From: Oegoconia quadripuncta | Lineage: Eukaryota; Arthropoda; Insecta; Lepidoptera; Autostichidae | DNA length: 64,000 nucleotides | Direction of reading: 5' to 3' | NCBI GenBank assembly: GCA_949316235.1 | Contig: OX438748.1 | Location: 33,908,836-33,972,835 of the forward strand | The notes under the pieces: generated by a model | The model's input: only the letters and a program-made list of their open reading frames with translations | What the model was told of the DNA's origin: nothing | Database searches by the model: none | Program-made: the position numbers and the translations under genes | Part shown: piece after piece, positions 53,189 through 62,745 of the stretch | Layout: each line of letters begins with the position of its first letter | Position numbering within the stretch: position 1 is the stretch's first letter

Positions 53189-53582
53189 GATTTTAACTCA
53201 TATCGTCTAATCGCTTTTATAGTTTTTTTTTTGGAATTATACTTGCAATAAACTGAAAATTATTTATGTACTAATTCTAGCTTTGATTTCGAAAACAATC
53301 AATTTAATTAATTTATATACGTCAAAAATAATTCTTTTCAATTTGTCATTTCCTTTTATCCATTCTCCTTCTCTTCATCGATTATATTTCCAGTTGTAAA
53401 AATATCGTGTAGCTTCTAGTGAACAACTAACCTTATTCGTTATACGTCACAGCGGGGTATCACACCCTTAACAGTGGAACAAAATGAATCAGGCTGGTGA
53501 TGGAACTGCCTTAAATTGCTTGTAAATGCGAGAGAAACATTATCTTTTTATTTTAAAATTCGTAAAGGATTGTTATTAATAA
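53189..53582. other. No gene recognised
   Basis: AT-rich, nothing assigned. Confidence 0.3.
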
Positions 53583-54180
53583 TCATTCGTACTTTCTTTT
53601 TATTGGGTTGCTTTTCATGTGCCTACACTCGGCGGCATGAAAAGGATCAATCGCGCGCTTGAAATCTGACCTGTAGGCGAGAGGTCTACTTTTTGTAACA
53701 CCTGTGGGAAGATGCCATGGCGATGGTAGAATAAGATTATGTAATTCCAATGCATACTCACCGAAGTGCATCCTGTAAAAGACTGAGATACAGGGGACCT
53801 CGCGATTGTCTTAGAGGCTCTGCAATTTAGCACTGATCGAATGGTCGCCAATGAGTCTTTTGGCACGTCGTTCCACAGAGTCGATAGTAGCCAGTTGGTA
53901 CTTAGCTGAATCATCCCAAAAGTGACAGCAGTATGCCATGCATGAGCGGACCTGAGCCAGGTAAAGTACTAATAGATATTTCGGCGTAAAATATCACCTG
54001 ATCTTGAGGATCGCAACGGCGAGCGACATGGTGAGACAAGCAGTTTTGGCCTCCGCGTGGGCGCGCATATGAAGCGAGAGTCGGTCGTTCCCCGTTGCGC
54101 GTCCCACCCGGTATAATACATTTTTCCACGTATGTTATCAATGTAACTTTGTGCCTCTGTTTTGTGTACACCCTAAAGTG
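53583..54180 (-). pseudogene. LINE C-terminal region, frameshifted (different family)
   Basis: Minus from about 53972: LYLAQVRSCMAYCCHFWDDS, KYQLATIDSVERRAKRLIGD. After a stop and frameshift: VFYRMHFGEYALELHNL, FKRAIDPFHAAECRHMKSN. These are the segments after the RT catalytic domain in CR1/R4-like LINEs (clade uncertain). No catalytic motif remains. Confidence 0.7.
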
Positions 54181-54748
54181 ACAATAGAACTTTGACCTTG
54201 ATTCAGAACTTTCATTAACATACCCCTGCCAAGCACCTTCTGATGCAGTGAACTATATAGGTACATGACATTATCCCAAAACTGGTGACGTCAATAAGTA
54301 AGACCCCTTCGAAACTGGTGACGTTACAAGAAAGATACCACGAAAAGGATAATGCCAAGCTTCTTAGCTGCTGTTTTAGTGTTCGATTCTATGGAGCGCC
54401 AAAAGTTTAGGTTGGAGGTTCACTCCAGACCCAGAAGAGTCTCTTCAGCTGGGCCCGTCTATTTGACCTGCCCACCAAAGCACGGAAACAGTGGCATTAA
54501 TGCCACTAATGATCATATAAGGACTCATTACGGCAAATATTGACTTCGGAAAATGAATAGCGAATACGACTGCACTATGAGTAGTTTTGCATAGCAAATA
54601 CTTACTGACCCAATGCAATCTAGTTACGATAATATTGTCAGTAACTGTCCAATTCATTGCACTGTAGGTGTGACTCAAGTCGCCAGTCTACACTCAGTCT
54701 ATACACCAAATTCAAAGGCAGTGGCCAAGATGGATAAAAGAACATAAT
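54181..54748. other. Unassigned
   Basis: ACTGGTGACGT occurs twice near 54280 and 54316. No coding or repeat call. Confidence 0.3.
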
Positions 54749-54838
54749 CGCCTCTGTGGCGCAATGTAAACAACATAGGGTTTACGAATCCGAGGTTGCG
54801 GGTTCGATCCCCAGCGGGATACATGTTTAGTACTCTGT
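54749..54838 (+). mobile_element. SINE-A, head only
   Basis: CGCCTCTGTGGCGCAATGTA, B box GGTTCGATCCC, ends at TGTTTAGTACTCTG. Confidence 0.75.
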
Positions 54839-54851
54839 TTTTAAACGACTT

Positions 54852-55050
54852 CATGTTCAAATCAAATCAATCAAATCAAAAATGTTTTATTTCGTAAATT
54901 ATAAGAATAACATTTGAAATCGTCATGACATACAGTTATCGCTCATTCACTAGGCAGTCTCCCCAGAGAAGAACGAGCAAGAAACTCAGGGGTTGCTCTT
55001 TTTAAATAAGTCGATACAAATACAATTTGGAATAATTGTTAAATTTATGA
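54852..55050 (-). repeat. LINE-tail-B
   Basis: ATCAAATCAATCAAATC tail, TTATTTCGTAAATTATAAG, GAGCAAGAAACTCAGGGGTT; very close to 19864-20060. Confidence 0.75.
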
Positions 55051-55369
55051 ATCGACAAAGAAAAATAAGAATCACATTTATCATATTTTTTTTACCTAAC
55101 TAACCTAACCCTAAATTCTGGATCTTGAGATGATTAGACAAGAATGTAACTTCCTGTAACAATCAATCTATGATCAGATTATGCACGAAAGTATACAGAT
55201 AATGTGATACAATTCTAACACGTACGAATAATACCTATCGCATCTGGTTCTCAAACTTTACTAATAAAATAATTAAGCGACTGAAATCTTTATTCCTTTC
55301 ATCATCATTATATTGGCCAATCGAAACTATCAGTTCTACGGTATGCTATGTGCCCTACTCAAACTTCAA
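55051..55369. other. No gene recognised
   Basis: AT-rich; nothing assigned. Confidence 0.3.
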
Positions 55370-55745
55370 ACTTCAAGCATTTATTTCAACGTAAGATACA
55401 TGATATCATTTGTTGAATGTCAATTTAAATCTATTGGAAATAAAAATAGGGCTTAAGCATTTTTCGGTCAGTCAGTATAGTATGTCCAAGCTACCACCGC
55501 TTCGGAAAGGGTAATCATCTGTGGGGAAAGAAGCGGCGCAAGAAACCCACAGGATCATTTTTCTTTTCTTTTTTTTATATATATAAAAGTATACAACTAA
55601 TACAATTTCATAATTTTTGGGAGCTGGGCGAAGTGTACCAAGCGTTTTTGTCATTCAGGTAGTCACTAATTTTGTAATAACTTTTTTTTGGTAATGTTGT
55701 TTCCACATGGTTTTTAAATCACAACTTTAACATACTAATCGCTGG
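55370..55745 (-). pseudogene. Jockey-like LINE, last codons and 3' UTR
   Basis: The minus frame near 55690-55620 reads YYKISDYLNDKNAWYT then PSS, matching AYYKIDEYVNDKKAWC of the 37-kb element. The 3' UTR has CGGCGCAAGAAACCC read inverted as GAAGCGGCGCAAGAAACCC, and the tail side has TCAAGCATTTATTTCAACGT. Confidence 0.7.
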
Positions 55746-55899
55746 GCTGTCAGTGATTTTGCCGAAATGAATCCTTCACATGATGTCAACTTCTTAAGGC
55801 ACATTTAATAGAAAAAAAAAATTGGAATTCCAAAGCGTTATCTATATAGTGAAACTTTCTATGCACTTATCTTTTTCTTTTTTCTTTTGTCATATCACA

Positions 55900-56115
55900 T
55901 TATTTAATTCATTTATTATTATTATATTATTATAGACCAGCATTACTGCTGGTATGTCTATGTCACAGTGTTGGAAGAGTTCACATTGTTCATCATGTTA
56001 TTATTCAGTCAATATTTAAGTCATCACTAGTTTTTTAAAAATTTATCCAATCTATTCTTGAACGAATTCGCTGATTGGGCGGAGACAACCTCTACCGGCG
56101 GCTTATTGGCATATT
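55900..56115 (-). pseudogene. LINE C-terminal 26 codons
   Basis: Minus: NKPPVEVVSAQSANSFKNRL, then DKFLKN and a stop; a normal ending for jockey/CR1-type ORF2. 3' end includes CAGCAGTAATGCTGG, a small hairpin. Confidence 0.6.
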
Positions 56116-56398
56116 ATTATTTAACTTGTTATTTATTAGATACTTATTATTCACGATTGACCATAAATGTACACGCAGACGAGAACATGCGTGTACTATT
56201 ATGCACTCGTACTTATAGGGGATGGCACTAAAAACCAAACTGAGTTATGACCTATTTGTGCTACTGCGGCACACACTCTCTCTTTGTATTTTCTTCCTGT
56301 TTCTTTATTTGTGTGTATATTTCATTGTTATATATTTTTATTTTTTTTTGTTTTGTGTAGTGTGTGAACGCGGTGCGTAAATAAATGCTTTAACTATC
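56116..56398. other. No gene recognised
   Basis: ATAAATGTACACGCAGACGA and a T-rich run; nothing assigned. Confidence 0.3.
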
Positions 56399-56717
56399 CT
56401 CCTCCGTGGCTCAATGTAAATAACATTGGGTTAACCCGAGGGGATCCCGAGCGGGGTACATGTTTAAGTACTCGGTTTGGTTGGTGGTAGGGCATTTAAT
56501 ATGTACGCCTGGCTAGCTACCACCATCTTATCTAAATCTGCCGCCAAGCAGCAATATTAATAGCATTGTAGTGTTCCGGTTGTCAGAGATAAGATAGCCA
56601 GTCCCCCAAATGTGTTGGGGTTTCCGGGTCAGTGCTCTTCCACCTTCGACCTCATCTTCACTTAACATCAGGTGTGATTGAGGTCAAGTACAAACCCGTT
56701 TAGCATAAAAAAAAAAT
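56399..56717 (+). mobile_element. SINE-A, near full-length, B box mutated
   Basis: CCTCCGTGGCTCAATGTAAA; the box region is reduced to GGGGATCCCGAGCGG. Body and CATCAGGTGTGATTGAGGTC tail are intact. Confidence 0.85.
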
Positions 56718-57149
56718 CTATCATGTAGTGCCTATCTTGTTCAAACTAGTGAACTGATTTGCATAGGCAAACGTGAGCAAATACGTTGAAATCTAGAAGT
56801 TACCTAAAATCTCAAGTCGAGTGGTAATTTTAAATCTGCTATCCAATACCCATTCAATATTCATTCAATAATACGTACTTGTATAAACTTAACCTAACTC
56901 AGCACAGTCGGCAAACTTTTCACAATACCTATAGTACCAAACAATAGGAACGGAACGGTTTCACCGGATAAGTTTGTAAGAGCTTTGTACGTATTGTACG
57001 TTCCGTTTCACGCAAGGTGTTTTCGATCACGAGTTTTTTAGATAAATCACTTGGTTTGGTTTATAGGCAAGCGGGAAGTGCAAATGGTGAGAAATTAATT
57101 AATAAATTACATGAGTCTTATTCAACTGGATTGGGCAGGAAGAAAGATG
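56718..57149. other. No gene recognised
   Basis: Mixed sequence without a partner in the window. Confidence 0.3.
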
Positions 57150-57520
57150 ATATCTTCTCGTCACCAAACCACCAAGCCTGAAGATCTTCAACCAGTACCA
57201 GTAACGTATACGATAACGAGCTGAAACATGGACACTGACAGTGCGGTTAGCAGTTCTTTTGCTTTAAGGAAGAAGTGGCAGTGGTCAGGGCACTTAGCTC
57301 GAAGAACAGATGCTGGTGCGGGAGCATCAAACTTAAATTTTTTGAGTGGAAGCCACGCACCGGCAGGCGCAGCTCAGGACGTCCACTCATAGGTGACGAC
57401 CTGACAAAGGTCGCGGCAAATTGCTGGTTACAGGCCGCTTCCAACCAGTCACTCTGCAATTCTATGGGGGAGACCCATGTTCAGTAGTCGACGTCCATTG
57501 GCTGATATGATTACTAACAA
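57150..57520 (+). pseudogene. RTE-like LINE C-terminus, frameshifted
   Basis: Pieces in two frames: RKKWQWSGHLARRTD, then FEWKPRTGRRSSGRPL, then DDLTKVAANCWLQAASNQSL and SMGETHV. This is the basic tail of RTE-type ORF2 (recognised from memory). It continues, in protein terms, from the type of fragment at 596-1060, but in the opposite orientation and 56 kb away. Confidence 0.7.
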
Positions 57521-57559
57521 ATATGCGACTTCCGTCAATACAGAACATATAATAACGTC

Positions 57560-57812
57560 ATGACCTTTTATCCAAATGGTGTGGTCAGAGATATCCCAAA
57601 TATTTGTGTTTGGTTGTTCCAAAGATTAATAGTTTAATGCGTCAAAAAACATCCACGGTTCATCTTGCGAAATATACAGAAATGTATACGTCACATGGGG
57701 TGAGCCCATCGCTGTCAAAACGTGCGAATCAATGGATGTTTTTTGATGTAAAGCTCTTAGTCGCCTTTTCGACACCCACGGGAAGAGATGGGTTCTATTC
57801 TTTTTAATTAAC
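57560..57812 (+). repeat. GGTCAGAGATATCCCAAA-family repeat, full copy
   Basis: Runs from ATGACCTTTTATCCAAATGG to CACCCACGGGAAGAGATGGG, uninterrupted. Confidence 0.7.
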
Positions 57813-57864
57813 AACAATTAGGACAATATTAAAATGATCACAAATTCTACACCTACAGTTAAGT

Positions 57865-58050
57865 CTTCTTCTTTTCCGGTTGAGGAAAATTTCGAATTTT
57901 ATTGTACCAAAACCTAGCCACTATAACAGCACACTCTGTGACGTTAAGGAGGTCGTCAAATGTGCAGCTGTCAGGACACGTCGAGCAAGATAATATGTGA
58001 ACCATTGTCTGCGGGAAGATTCTGCACTCGTAACCTTGAAATGCCATTAT
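57865..58050 (-). pseudogene. LINE protein C-terminus fragment (CPDSCTFDDLLNVTE type)
   Basis: Minus: HILSCSTCPDSCTFDDLLNV, then FWYNKIRNF. Same family as 3449-3605; ends in a GAAGAAG tail. Confidence 0.6.
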
Positions 58051-58288
58051 CTTCGCTGCGACGAACTTGGGTTCGAAGCCAATTTAAGGATTAAGTAGTA
58101 ATTACTAATCAGTTACTAATAACCCAATAATCTTCATCTCCTGATGACCAGGTATTGTAACAAAGATACCTTAACACAATAACCTAGCAACAACAAACAT
58201 TACAACATATTGCGTAATCTGAAGATTTATAACAACTAAAAACAATAGTCAACTACATCATAGTTTGAGAAGCGCGTGTAAATAGCGA
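58051..58288. other. Spacer upstream of the candidate first exon
   Basis: AT-rich, stops in all frames. Confidence 0.3.
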
Positions 58289-58299
58289 ACGCAGCTAAA

Positions 58300-58388
58300 A
58301 TTCATAACAATTAAGTGACAACTCGCTCATAGTGCAGTCTTGAGCCGACGTCCGGTAAAATAACGCGCGAACTGCGCGCGCGCACGAA
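58300..58388 (+). promoter_or_regulatory. Candidate core promoter / 5' UTR
   Basis: CpG-rich compared with the flanks (AACGCGCGAACTGCGCGCGC). A weak initiator-like GTGCAGTCTTG lies at 58332-58342, about 50 bp before the ATG. No clear TATA box. Suggestive only. Confidence 0.3.
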
Positions 58389-58470
58389 ATGGCGTACTTT
58401 TGGAGACTTTGCATTTTCACTGTTGTGTGCGCGATTGGTGTTGGCTCAGCGGGGATACTATCTGCTAAAG
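58389..58470 (+). CDS. Candidate host first coding exon with signal peptide
   Basis: Seen: ATG preceded by CACGAA and followed by G, then 27 codons, then G and GTGAGT, a consensus splice donor (exon end AAAG, phase 1). The peptide starts MAYFWRLCIFTVVCAIG and continues VGSAGILSAK: a positive residue (Arg6), a hydrophobic core of about 12 residues and small residues for cleavage near GSA. This is a classic secretion signal, so the product would enter the secretory pathway. I cannot name it from the leader alone. The intron begins with SINE-A debris 20 bp after the donor. No second exon could be identified within the remaining 5.5 kb on this strand, so it probably lies beyond the window. Confidence 0.5.
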
Positions 58471-58488
58471 GTGAGTTGTCAATTGGAG

Positions 58489-58613
58489 AGTTTTTTTTGC
58501 ACAACGGGTTGGTACTTGACCTCAATCACACTTGATGTTAAGTGAAGATGAGGTCGAAGGTGGAAGCGTACTAACCCGGAAACCTCCACATATTTCGGGG
58601 ACTGGCTATCTTA
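58489..58613 (-). mobile_element. SINE-A 3' third
   Basis: T-tract, TTGCACAACGGGTTGGTAC, CACTTGATGTTAAGTGAAGA, GGGGACTGGCTATCTTA. Confidence 0.75.
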
Positions 58614-58619
58614 GGAGGG

Positions 58620-58800
58620 GAGTCACCAGCCGAAAATTGTTGGATTTCAATAACAGATGATTTCAGAATGGTTTACTTTGTATGGATAGTCGAAATTTTT
58701 TTGACCGAATTCGACCATGATTCCTTAACGAAAGTTGTAAAAAATCAGGACTGGCGTCGTACCAGTTAAATGGAATTACACGAATTCAAATTCACCCAAA
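58620..58800 (-). repeat. DNA-transposon-like fragment ending AAATTCACCC
   Basis: The right edge ACACGAATTCAAATTCACCC is the inverse of the terminus at 21090 and 41043. Interior GTTTACTTTGTATGGATAGT resembles 36150. Confidence 0.5.
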
Positions 58801-58839
58801 ATTTTTATTAAGTATGTACATGACATGTATGTATATTCC

Positions 58840-59010
58840 CGAACGAGTACGACATTGGAACCTTCAAGAAACGAGCCCACACCTTCCTCAAAGGCCGGCA
58901 ACGCATCTGTGACCCTTTTGGTGTTACGGGTGTCCATGGGCGGCGGTGGTTGCTTTCCATCAGGTGACCCGCATGCTCGTTTGCCCCCGTCTCATATAAA
59001 AAAAAAAAAC
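58840..59010 (+). pseudogene. LINE C-terminus with poly-A end, second copy
   Basis: CCCGAACGAGTACGACATTG through CATCAGGTGACCCGCATGCT and the A tail; nearly identical to 41372-41540. Confidence 0.7.
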
Positions 59011-59053
59011 ATGAAGCAACAAATTTATAAAACACAATTAAAAATACCTAACC

Positions 59054-59244
59054 TTATAGAAAAAATACGCCGTCCAACTCGCTTCCGTGAGGCATAGTAC
59101 CTAGTACGCTAGCGCTATTGCCCCGCTGAATACACAAGCTCAGCTGTTGAGCAAAGTAGGCACCAGCTCTCACATCTCCAGAGGCGTGGACCAGTCTAAT
59201 GGATAAATCCTTCAATTCACCCTGTATAGCATCCAAATGGCTGA
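59054..59244 (-). CDS. Candidate host exon, unknown protein
   Basis: Minus: after TTGAAATCCAG the frame reads (T)SHLDAIQGELKDLSIRLV, then AGAYFAQQLSLCIQRGN, then SASVLGTMPHG, about 62 codons to a TAA at 59054-59056. Composition and helix-like spacing (hydrophobic every 3-4 residues) look like real protein. I feel I have seen similar helical segments but cannot name one. If GCGTATTT at 59068 is used as a donor, the exon ends in phase 0, which is compatible with the phase-0 acceptor at 34591; this is only a possibility. It could equally be a retroposed fragment. Confidence 0.35.
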
Positions 59245-59578
59245 CTGGATTTCAATTATTGAGGCATCATTAGATAAGTCGTGACAGTCGGTGACAATAA
59301 CATAGGTGATGTCACAATGAAGTAAGCATGGCAGCCTGAAGACAATATTTTGTCACAGCGAAAACGAAAAAAATTTGTTCGAGAATACTACACCAATCGC
59401 TTGTCATATTATATAGCTATACATCTACCTACTATAATAGTTAGTGAGAATAAACTTGTCTTGTTATGAGATTTAATATTGTAAACTATTTTTCTATGTA
59501 AGCAAGGCTAATGATATAGGTAGAGTCAGCAACGAAGTGATGTTGAAGGTTGTCAAAAGTATATATACAGGTCGTCAT
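59245..59578. other. No gene recognised
   Basis: Nothing assigned. Confidence 0.3.
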
Positions 59579-59745
59579 AACATGTTTGGCGTCGTGGTTA
59601 GAAACTCTGTTGCTATACCAAAAGGTTACGGGTTCGAATCTCGCTAGAATATGTTTGTATGATGAATACGGACTCGAGTTATGGATGTTTTTCACTTATA
59701 GATGTATTTATTTGCAAAAAAATGTATTTGTGTAGTATACTACAC
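59579..59745 (+). mobile_element. SINE-B, 3'-truncated
   Basis: ACATGTTTGGCGTCGTGGTT, B box GGTTCGAATCTC, ACTCGAGTTATGGATGTTTT; stops at GTATTTGTGTAGTATAC. Confidence 0.75.
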
Positions 59746-59748
59746 CTC

Positions 59749-59824
59749 ACTTCTACACCTTCGACCTCATCTTCCTCAACGTCAGGTTTTAGTGAGGTCA
59801 AGTACGAACCCGTCGTGCATAAAT
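59749..59824 (+). mobile_element. SINE-A 3' fragment
   Basis: ACACCTTCGACCTCATCTTC, TTAGTGAGGTCAAGTACG, CCCGTCGTGCATAAAT. Confidence 0.65.
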
Positions 59825-59833
59825 ATATATATT

Positions 59834-60089
59834 TCGAAGGTGGAAGCGTATACTGACCCCAATTTGGGGAACTGGCTATCTTATCTCTGACATCCGGAAT
59901 ACAACAATGCTATTAACATTGCTGTTTGGCGGTAGATTTAGATAAGATGGCGGTAGCTAGCCAGGCGGACATTTAAAATGCCCTACCACCAACCAAACCG
60001 AGTACTTAAACATGTTCCCCGCTGGGGATCGAACCCGCGACCTCCGAATCGTAAACCCAATGTTGTTTACATTGAGCCACGGAGGCGGT
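59834..60089 (-). mobile_element. SINE-A lacking only its 3' tail
   Basis: TTCGAAGGTGGAAGCGTATA through ACATTTAAAATGCCCTACCA to GAGCCACGGAGGCGG. Head intact with B box. Confidence 0.8.
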
Positions 60090-60096
60090 TAAAAAA

Positions 60097-60178
60097 ATAT
60101 CAACCTATCCATAATATAAGACTAGTTGTTTAGTGTGGAACTAGATGGCGCTGTGTGTATGTGCAAAGATATTTATTA
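60097..60178 (+). mobile_element. SINE-B 3' end
   Basis: ATATCAACCTATCCATAATA, ACTAGATGGCGCTGTGTGTA. Together with 59579-59745 it completes one SINE-B, so the SINE-A sequence of 59749-60089 probably sits inside it. Confidence 0.7.
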
Positions 60179-60368
60179 ACTATCGATATAATTTAACCAC
60201 CAAAATTCGTAGAAAAACCGACTTCAGAAAGGTGTCGTTATCTCTCCTTTATGTGGGACAACTAAACCCACCCTTTCAAACAAAAAAATATTTTTTTAAA
60301 TCGGTTCACAACTGACGGAGTTTTATCGAGACATAGATAAAAAAGACAGTCAAGTACGAGTGGTATTG

Positions 60369-60468
60369 AGGTTTCCGGGTCAGTACGCTTCCACCTTCGA
60401 CCTCATCTTCACTCAACATCATGTGTGATTGAGGTCAAGTACCAACCCGTTGTGTATAAAAAAAAAGA
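60369..60468 (+). mobile_element. SINE-A 3' third
   Basis: TTTCCGGGTCAGTACGCTTC, CATCATGTGTGATTGAGGTC, CCCGTTGTGTATAAAAAA. Confidence 0.75.
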
Positions 60469-60816
60469 ATAAACTATTGTTTTGTTTGTTTGTTTACTCG
60501 ACAGCCCCAAAAGAGAGGGTTAAGTTTTTCGAGTGTATGTATTTCTATGTTACCTCCTGCAGCCTAAACTGCTTGACCGATTTTGAATTGCAAGGTATCA
60601 TTCGATTCGGCTTGATCGCTAGAGCGTTATAGGGTACATTATATGGCATTATTCTGTGGGGATATCTGTGGAATCTGACCAAGTTTTTAGGGCAAAGAAA
60701 AAATGTATTCGCGCACTAAATGGAGCAGACTTCCTTAAAAGTTGTAAGCCAATGTTTAAAAAAGACATAATTGTTCCATTTCCTTGCTTATATATGTTTG
60801 ATATACATTCAGTGTA

Positions 60817-62112
60817 CTAAGTATCGGGAATTTGTCAATAAAACAAAAAATACAAATTATTCATCTAAATTTATTTTATCGCCTTCAAAGTAGGCCCCAT
60901 CGCTTGCAATACAACATCTCCACCGCTTCACCCAGTCTTCCATACATTTTTCATAGGCTATTTGCGGTATGGCCTTTAGCTCATTCAGCGAATTTTCTTT
61001 TATGGCTTCTATCGACTCAAAACGTTTTCCTCGAAGTGGTAATTTTAACTTGGGAAATAAAAAAAAGTCAGACGGAGCCATATCAGGTGAATACGGTGCT
61101 TGGTCGAGAACTTTTGTTGAATTTTTCGCTAAAAACTCTTTCACTATAATGGCTGTGTGTGATGGTGCATTATCATGGTGCAGCATCCATGAGTTGTGTT
61201 GCCACAAATCTGGACGTTTTCGGCGGATACTCTCACGCAAACGCTTCATGACGCCTAAATAATATTCTTTATTCACTGTTTCTCCCTCTGGAAGGAATTC
61301 GGAGTGAACCACACCACGGTAGTCAAAAAAAACTGTCAGCATCACCTTGATTTTGGAGCGACTTTGCCGCGGTTTTTTGGGTTTCGGCTCGTTTTCGAGA
61401 CGCCATTCTGAAGACTGTTGGCTTGTTTGCATGTCGTACTCATAAACCCATGTCTCGTCGCCAGTTATTATACGTTTCATAAAGGTCGGATCCGTAGAAG
61501 CTCGGGAAACCATGTCTTCAGCGACATGCTTTCGCTGCGCTTTTTGAACAAAATTGAGCTCTTTTGGAACTAGTCGAGCGGCGACGCGTTTCATGCCTAA
61601 AATGTCAATGAGAATGTTGTGGACGGACTTAAAAGATATGTTCACCTCACTAGCCAACTCTCTCAGACTCATACGTCGATTTTCGAGCACTAGCTTCTTG
61701 ATTCTGTCGATGTTTTCTTTGGTCGTAGCGGTTGAAGGTCTACCAGAACGAGGCAAGTCTACTACTACTTCTCGGCCTTCTTTAAAAGCCTTATACCATT
61801 CATAAGCCCTTGTTTTCGATATACACGATTCGCCGTAGGTATTTCGCAACATTTTTAGTGATTCACCACATGAAATATCATTTGAAACACAAAATTTAAG
61901 GCACACTCTTTGTTCAACAATATTTTCCATTGTAAAAATCGCCGAGGACTCAAAACTATGACCAACAAAAAGTGTAGTTTAAAACAAATTAAATGACAGA
62001 TCCCGCTCAAATTTTGCGCGCTAAATCAGTACAGTGCTACCAACATGCAGTAAAAAAATTAGAACGACCTCTTTTACGCGGGTCTTTTTATTGACATATT
62101 CCCGATACTTTT
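60817..62112 (-). mobile_element. Full-length mariner transposon, 1296 bp
   Basis: The ends CTAAGTATCGGGAATTTGTC and, inverted, AAAAGTATCGGGAATATGTC give terminal inverted repeats of about 27 bp with 3 mismatches. Flanking TA lies at 60815-60816 and 62113-62114, the standard target duplication. One uninterrupted transposase gene fills the interior. Length and layout are those of a canonical mariner. Confidence 0.93.
60857..61930 (-). CDS. Mariner transposase, intact (DD34D)
   Basis: 357 codons from ATG to TAA (usual length 340-360), no stops or frameshifts. N-terminal helix-turn-helix region (residues 1-115, with LPRSGRPSTAT at 59-69) that would bind the inverted repeats. LVPKEL at 120-125 stands for the family's WVPHEL dimer motif. 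RNase-H-like core: TGDETWVYEYD with Asp158, HHDNAPSHTA with Asp253, YSPDMAPSDFFLF with Asp288. Asp253 and Asp288 are separated by 34 residues, the mariner signature. All three metal-binding residues are present. Known reaction: cut-and-paste transposition into TA. Subfamily (irritans- or vertumnana-like) is my guess only. It could be active or could drive related deleted copies. Confidence 0.95.
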   Translation of the reverse strand: MENIVEQRVCLKFCVSNDISCGESLKMLRNTYGESCISKTRAYEWYKAFKEGREVVVDLPRSGRPSTATTKENIDRIKKLVLENRRMSLRELASEVNISFKSVHNILIDILGMKRVAARLVPKELNFVQKAQRKHVAEDMVSRASTDPTFMKRIITGDETWVYEYDMQTSQQSSEWRLENEPKPKKPRQSRSKIKVMLTVFFDYRGVVHSEFLPEGETVNKEYYLGVMKRLRESIRRKRPDLWQHNSWMLHHDNAPSHTAIIVKEFLAKNSTKVLDQAPYSPDMAPSDFFLFPKLKLPLRGKRFESIEAIKENSLNELKAIPQIAYEKCMEDWVKRWRCCIASDGAYFEGDKINLDE

Positions 62113-62677
62113 TACACAGAGTAGTATGCCTATTTGTACACAAAAACATCAACTTATTAAACAGTCTGATGTTATAAATAAAAGATGTAGAAGTGGTTAT
62201 GAGTACAAATTGTAGTAAAAGTGTGTACTGTATAGCAGTTAGAATTTATAATCATTTACCTAATAAATTCAAAAATAAAATTGGTAAAATATTTAAAAAG
62301 CAGGTGTTTGCATATTTTCTAGAGAAGGCTTATTATTCAGTATTGGAATTTCTGAGTGACAAGTATTTTATTTTTCCTTTTATTGATTTTCTGACATTGA
62401 AATTAATTAATTTATCCTTAACAATTAATACTAATTTATCTTGTTTAATAATTTGCTATATTTAATATATGCTATAAGACTTATTTAAGACTTATATGCA
62501 CGCTATAAATGGCAGAACATTTGGAGAATTGTTGGACCATATTCTTGTGAATAAATCATTTCATTACAATGGGACTGACATGTCCTAAATGTGGACAAAA
62601 GTCCCTAAACATCATTTCTATTTTTTTTTTTTCAAAAATACAACATGGCGTCCGCAAAATACAAAATATGCTGTCGA

Positions 62678-62745
62678 GTTTTTGGTTTTTAAATAGTTAT
62701 TTGTATTTATACAAAAATACAAATAACTATTTAAAAACCAAAAAC
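62678..62745. repeat. Perfect hairpin, 31-bp arms, 6-bp loop
   Basis: GTTTTTGGTTTTTAAATAGT ... TATTTGTATTT, loop ATACAA, then the exact reverse complement ending ACCAAAAAC. It may be a foldback or a replication inversion. Confidence 0.9.

Larger units (their letters stand above)
60640..62566 (+). pseudogene. LINE ORF2 C-terminus, split by the mariner
   Basis: Left part 60640-60816: LYGIILWG, then (frame +1) VFRAKKKCIRALNGADFLKS and KKDIIVPFPCLYMFDIHSVY. Right part 62113-62566: TQKHQLIKQSDVINKRCRSG, then VYCIAVRIYNHLPNKFKNKI and KKQVFAYFLEKAYYSVLEFL. The order and spacing match one LINE C-terminus. It has frameshifts and stops, so it was old before the mariner arrived. 3' end near AATAAATCATTTCATT. 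Confidence 0.8.

Noticed and set aside
58295..58525. 76-codon minus frame over the candidate first exon
   Set aside because: It overlaps SINE-A debris at its start and crosses the plus-strand leader and donor, which are better supported.
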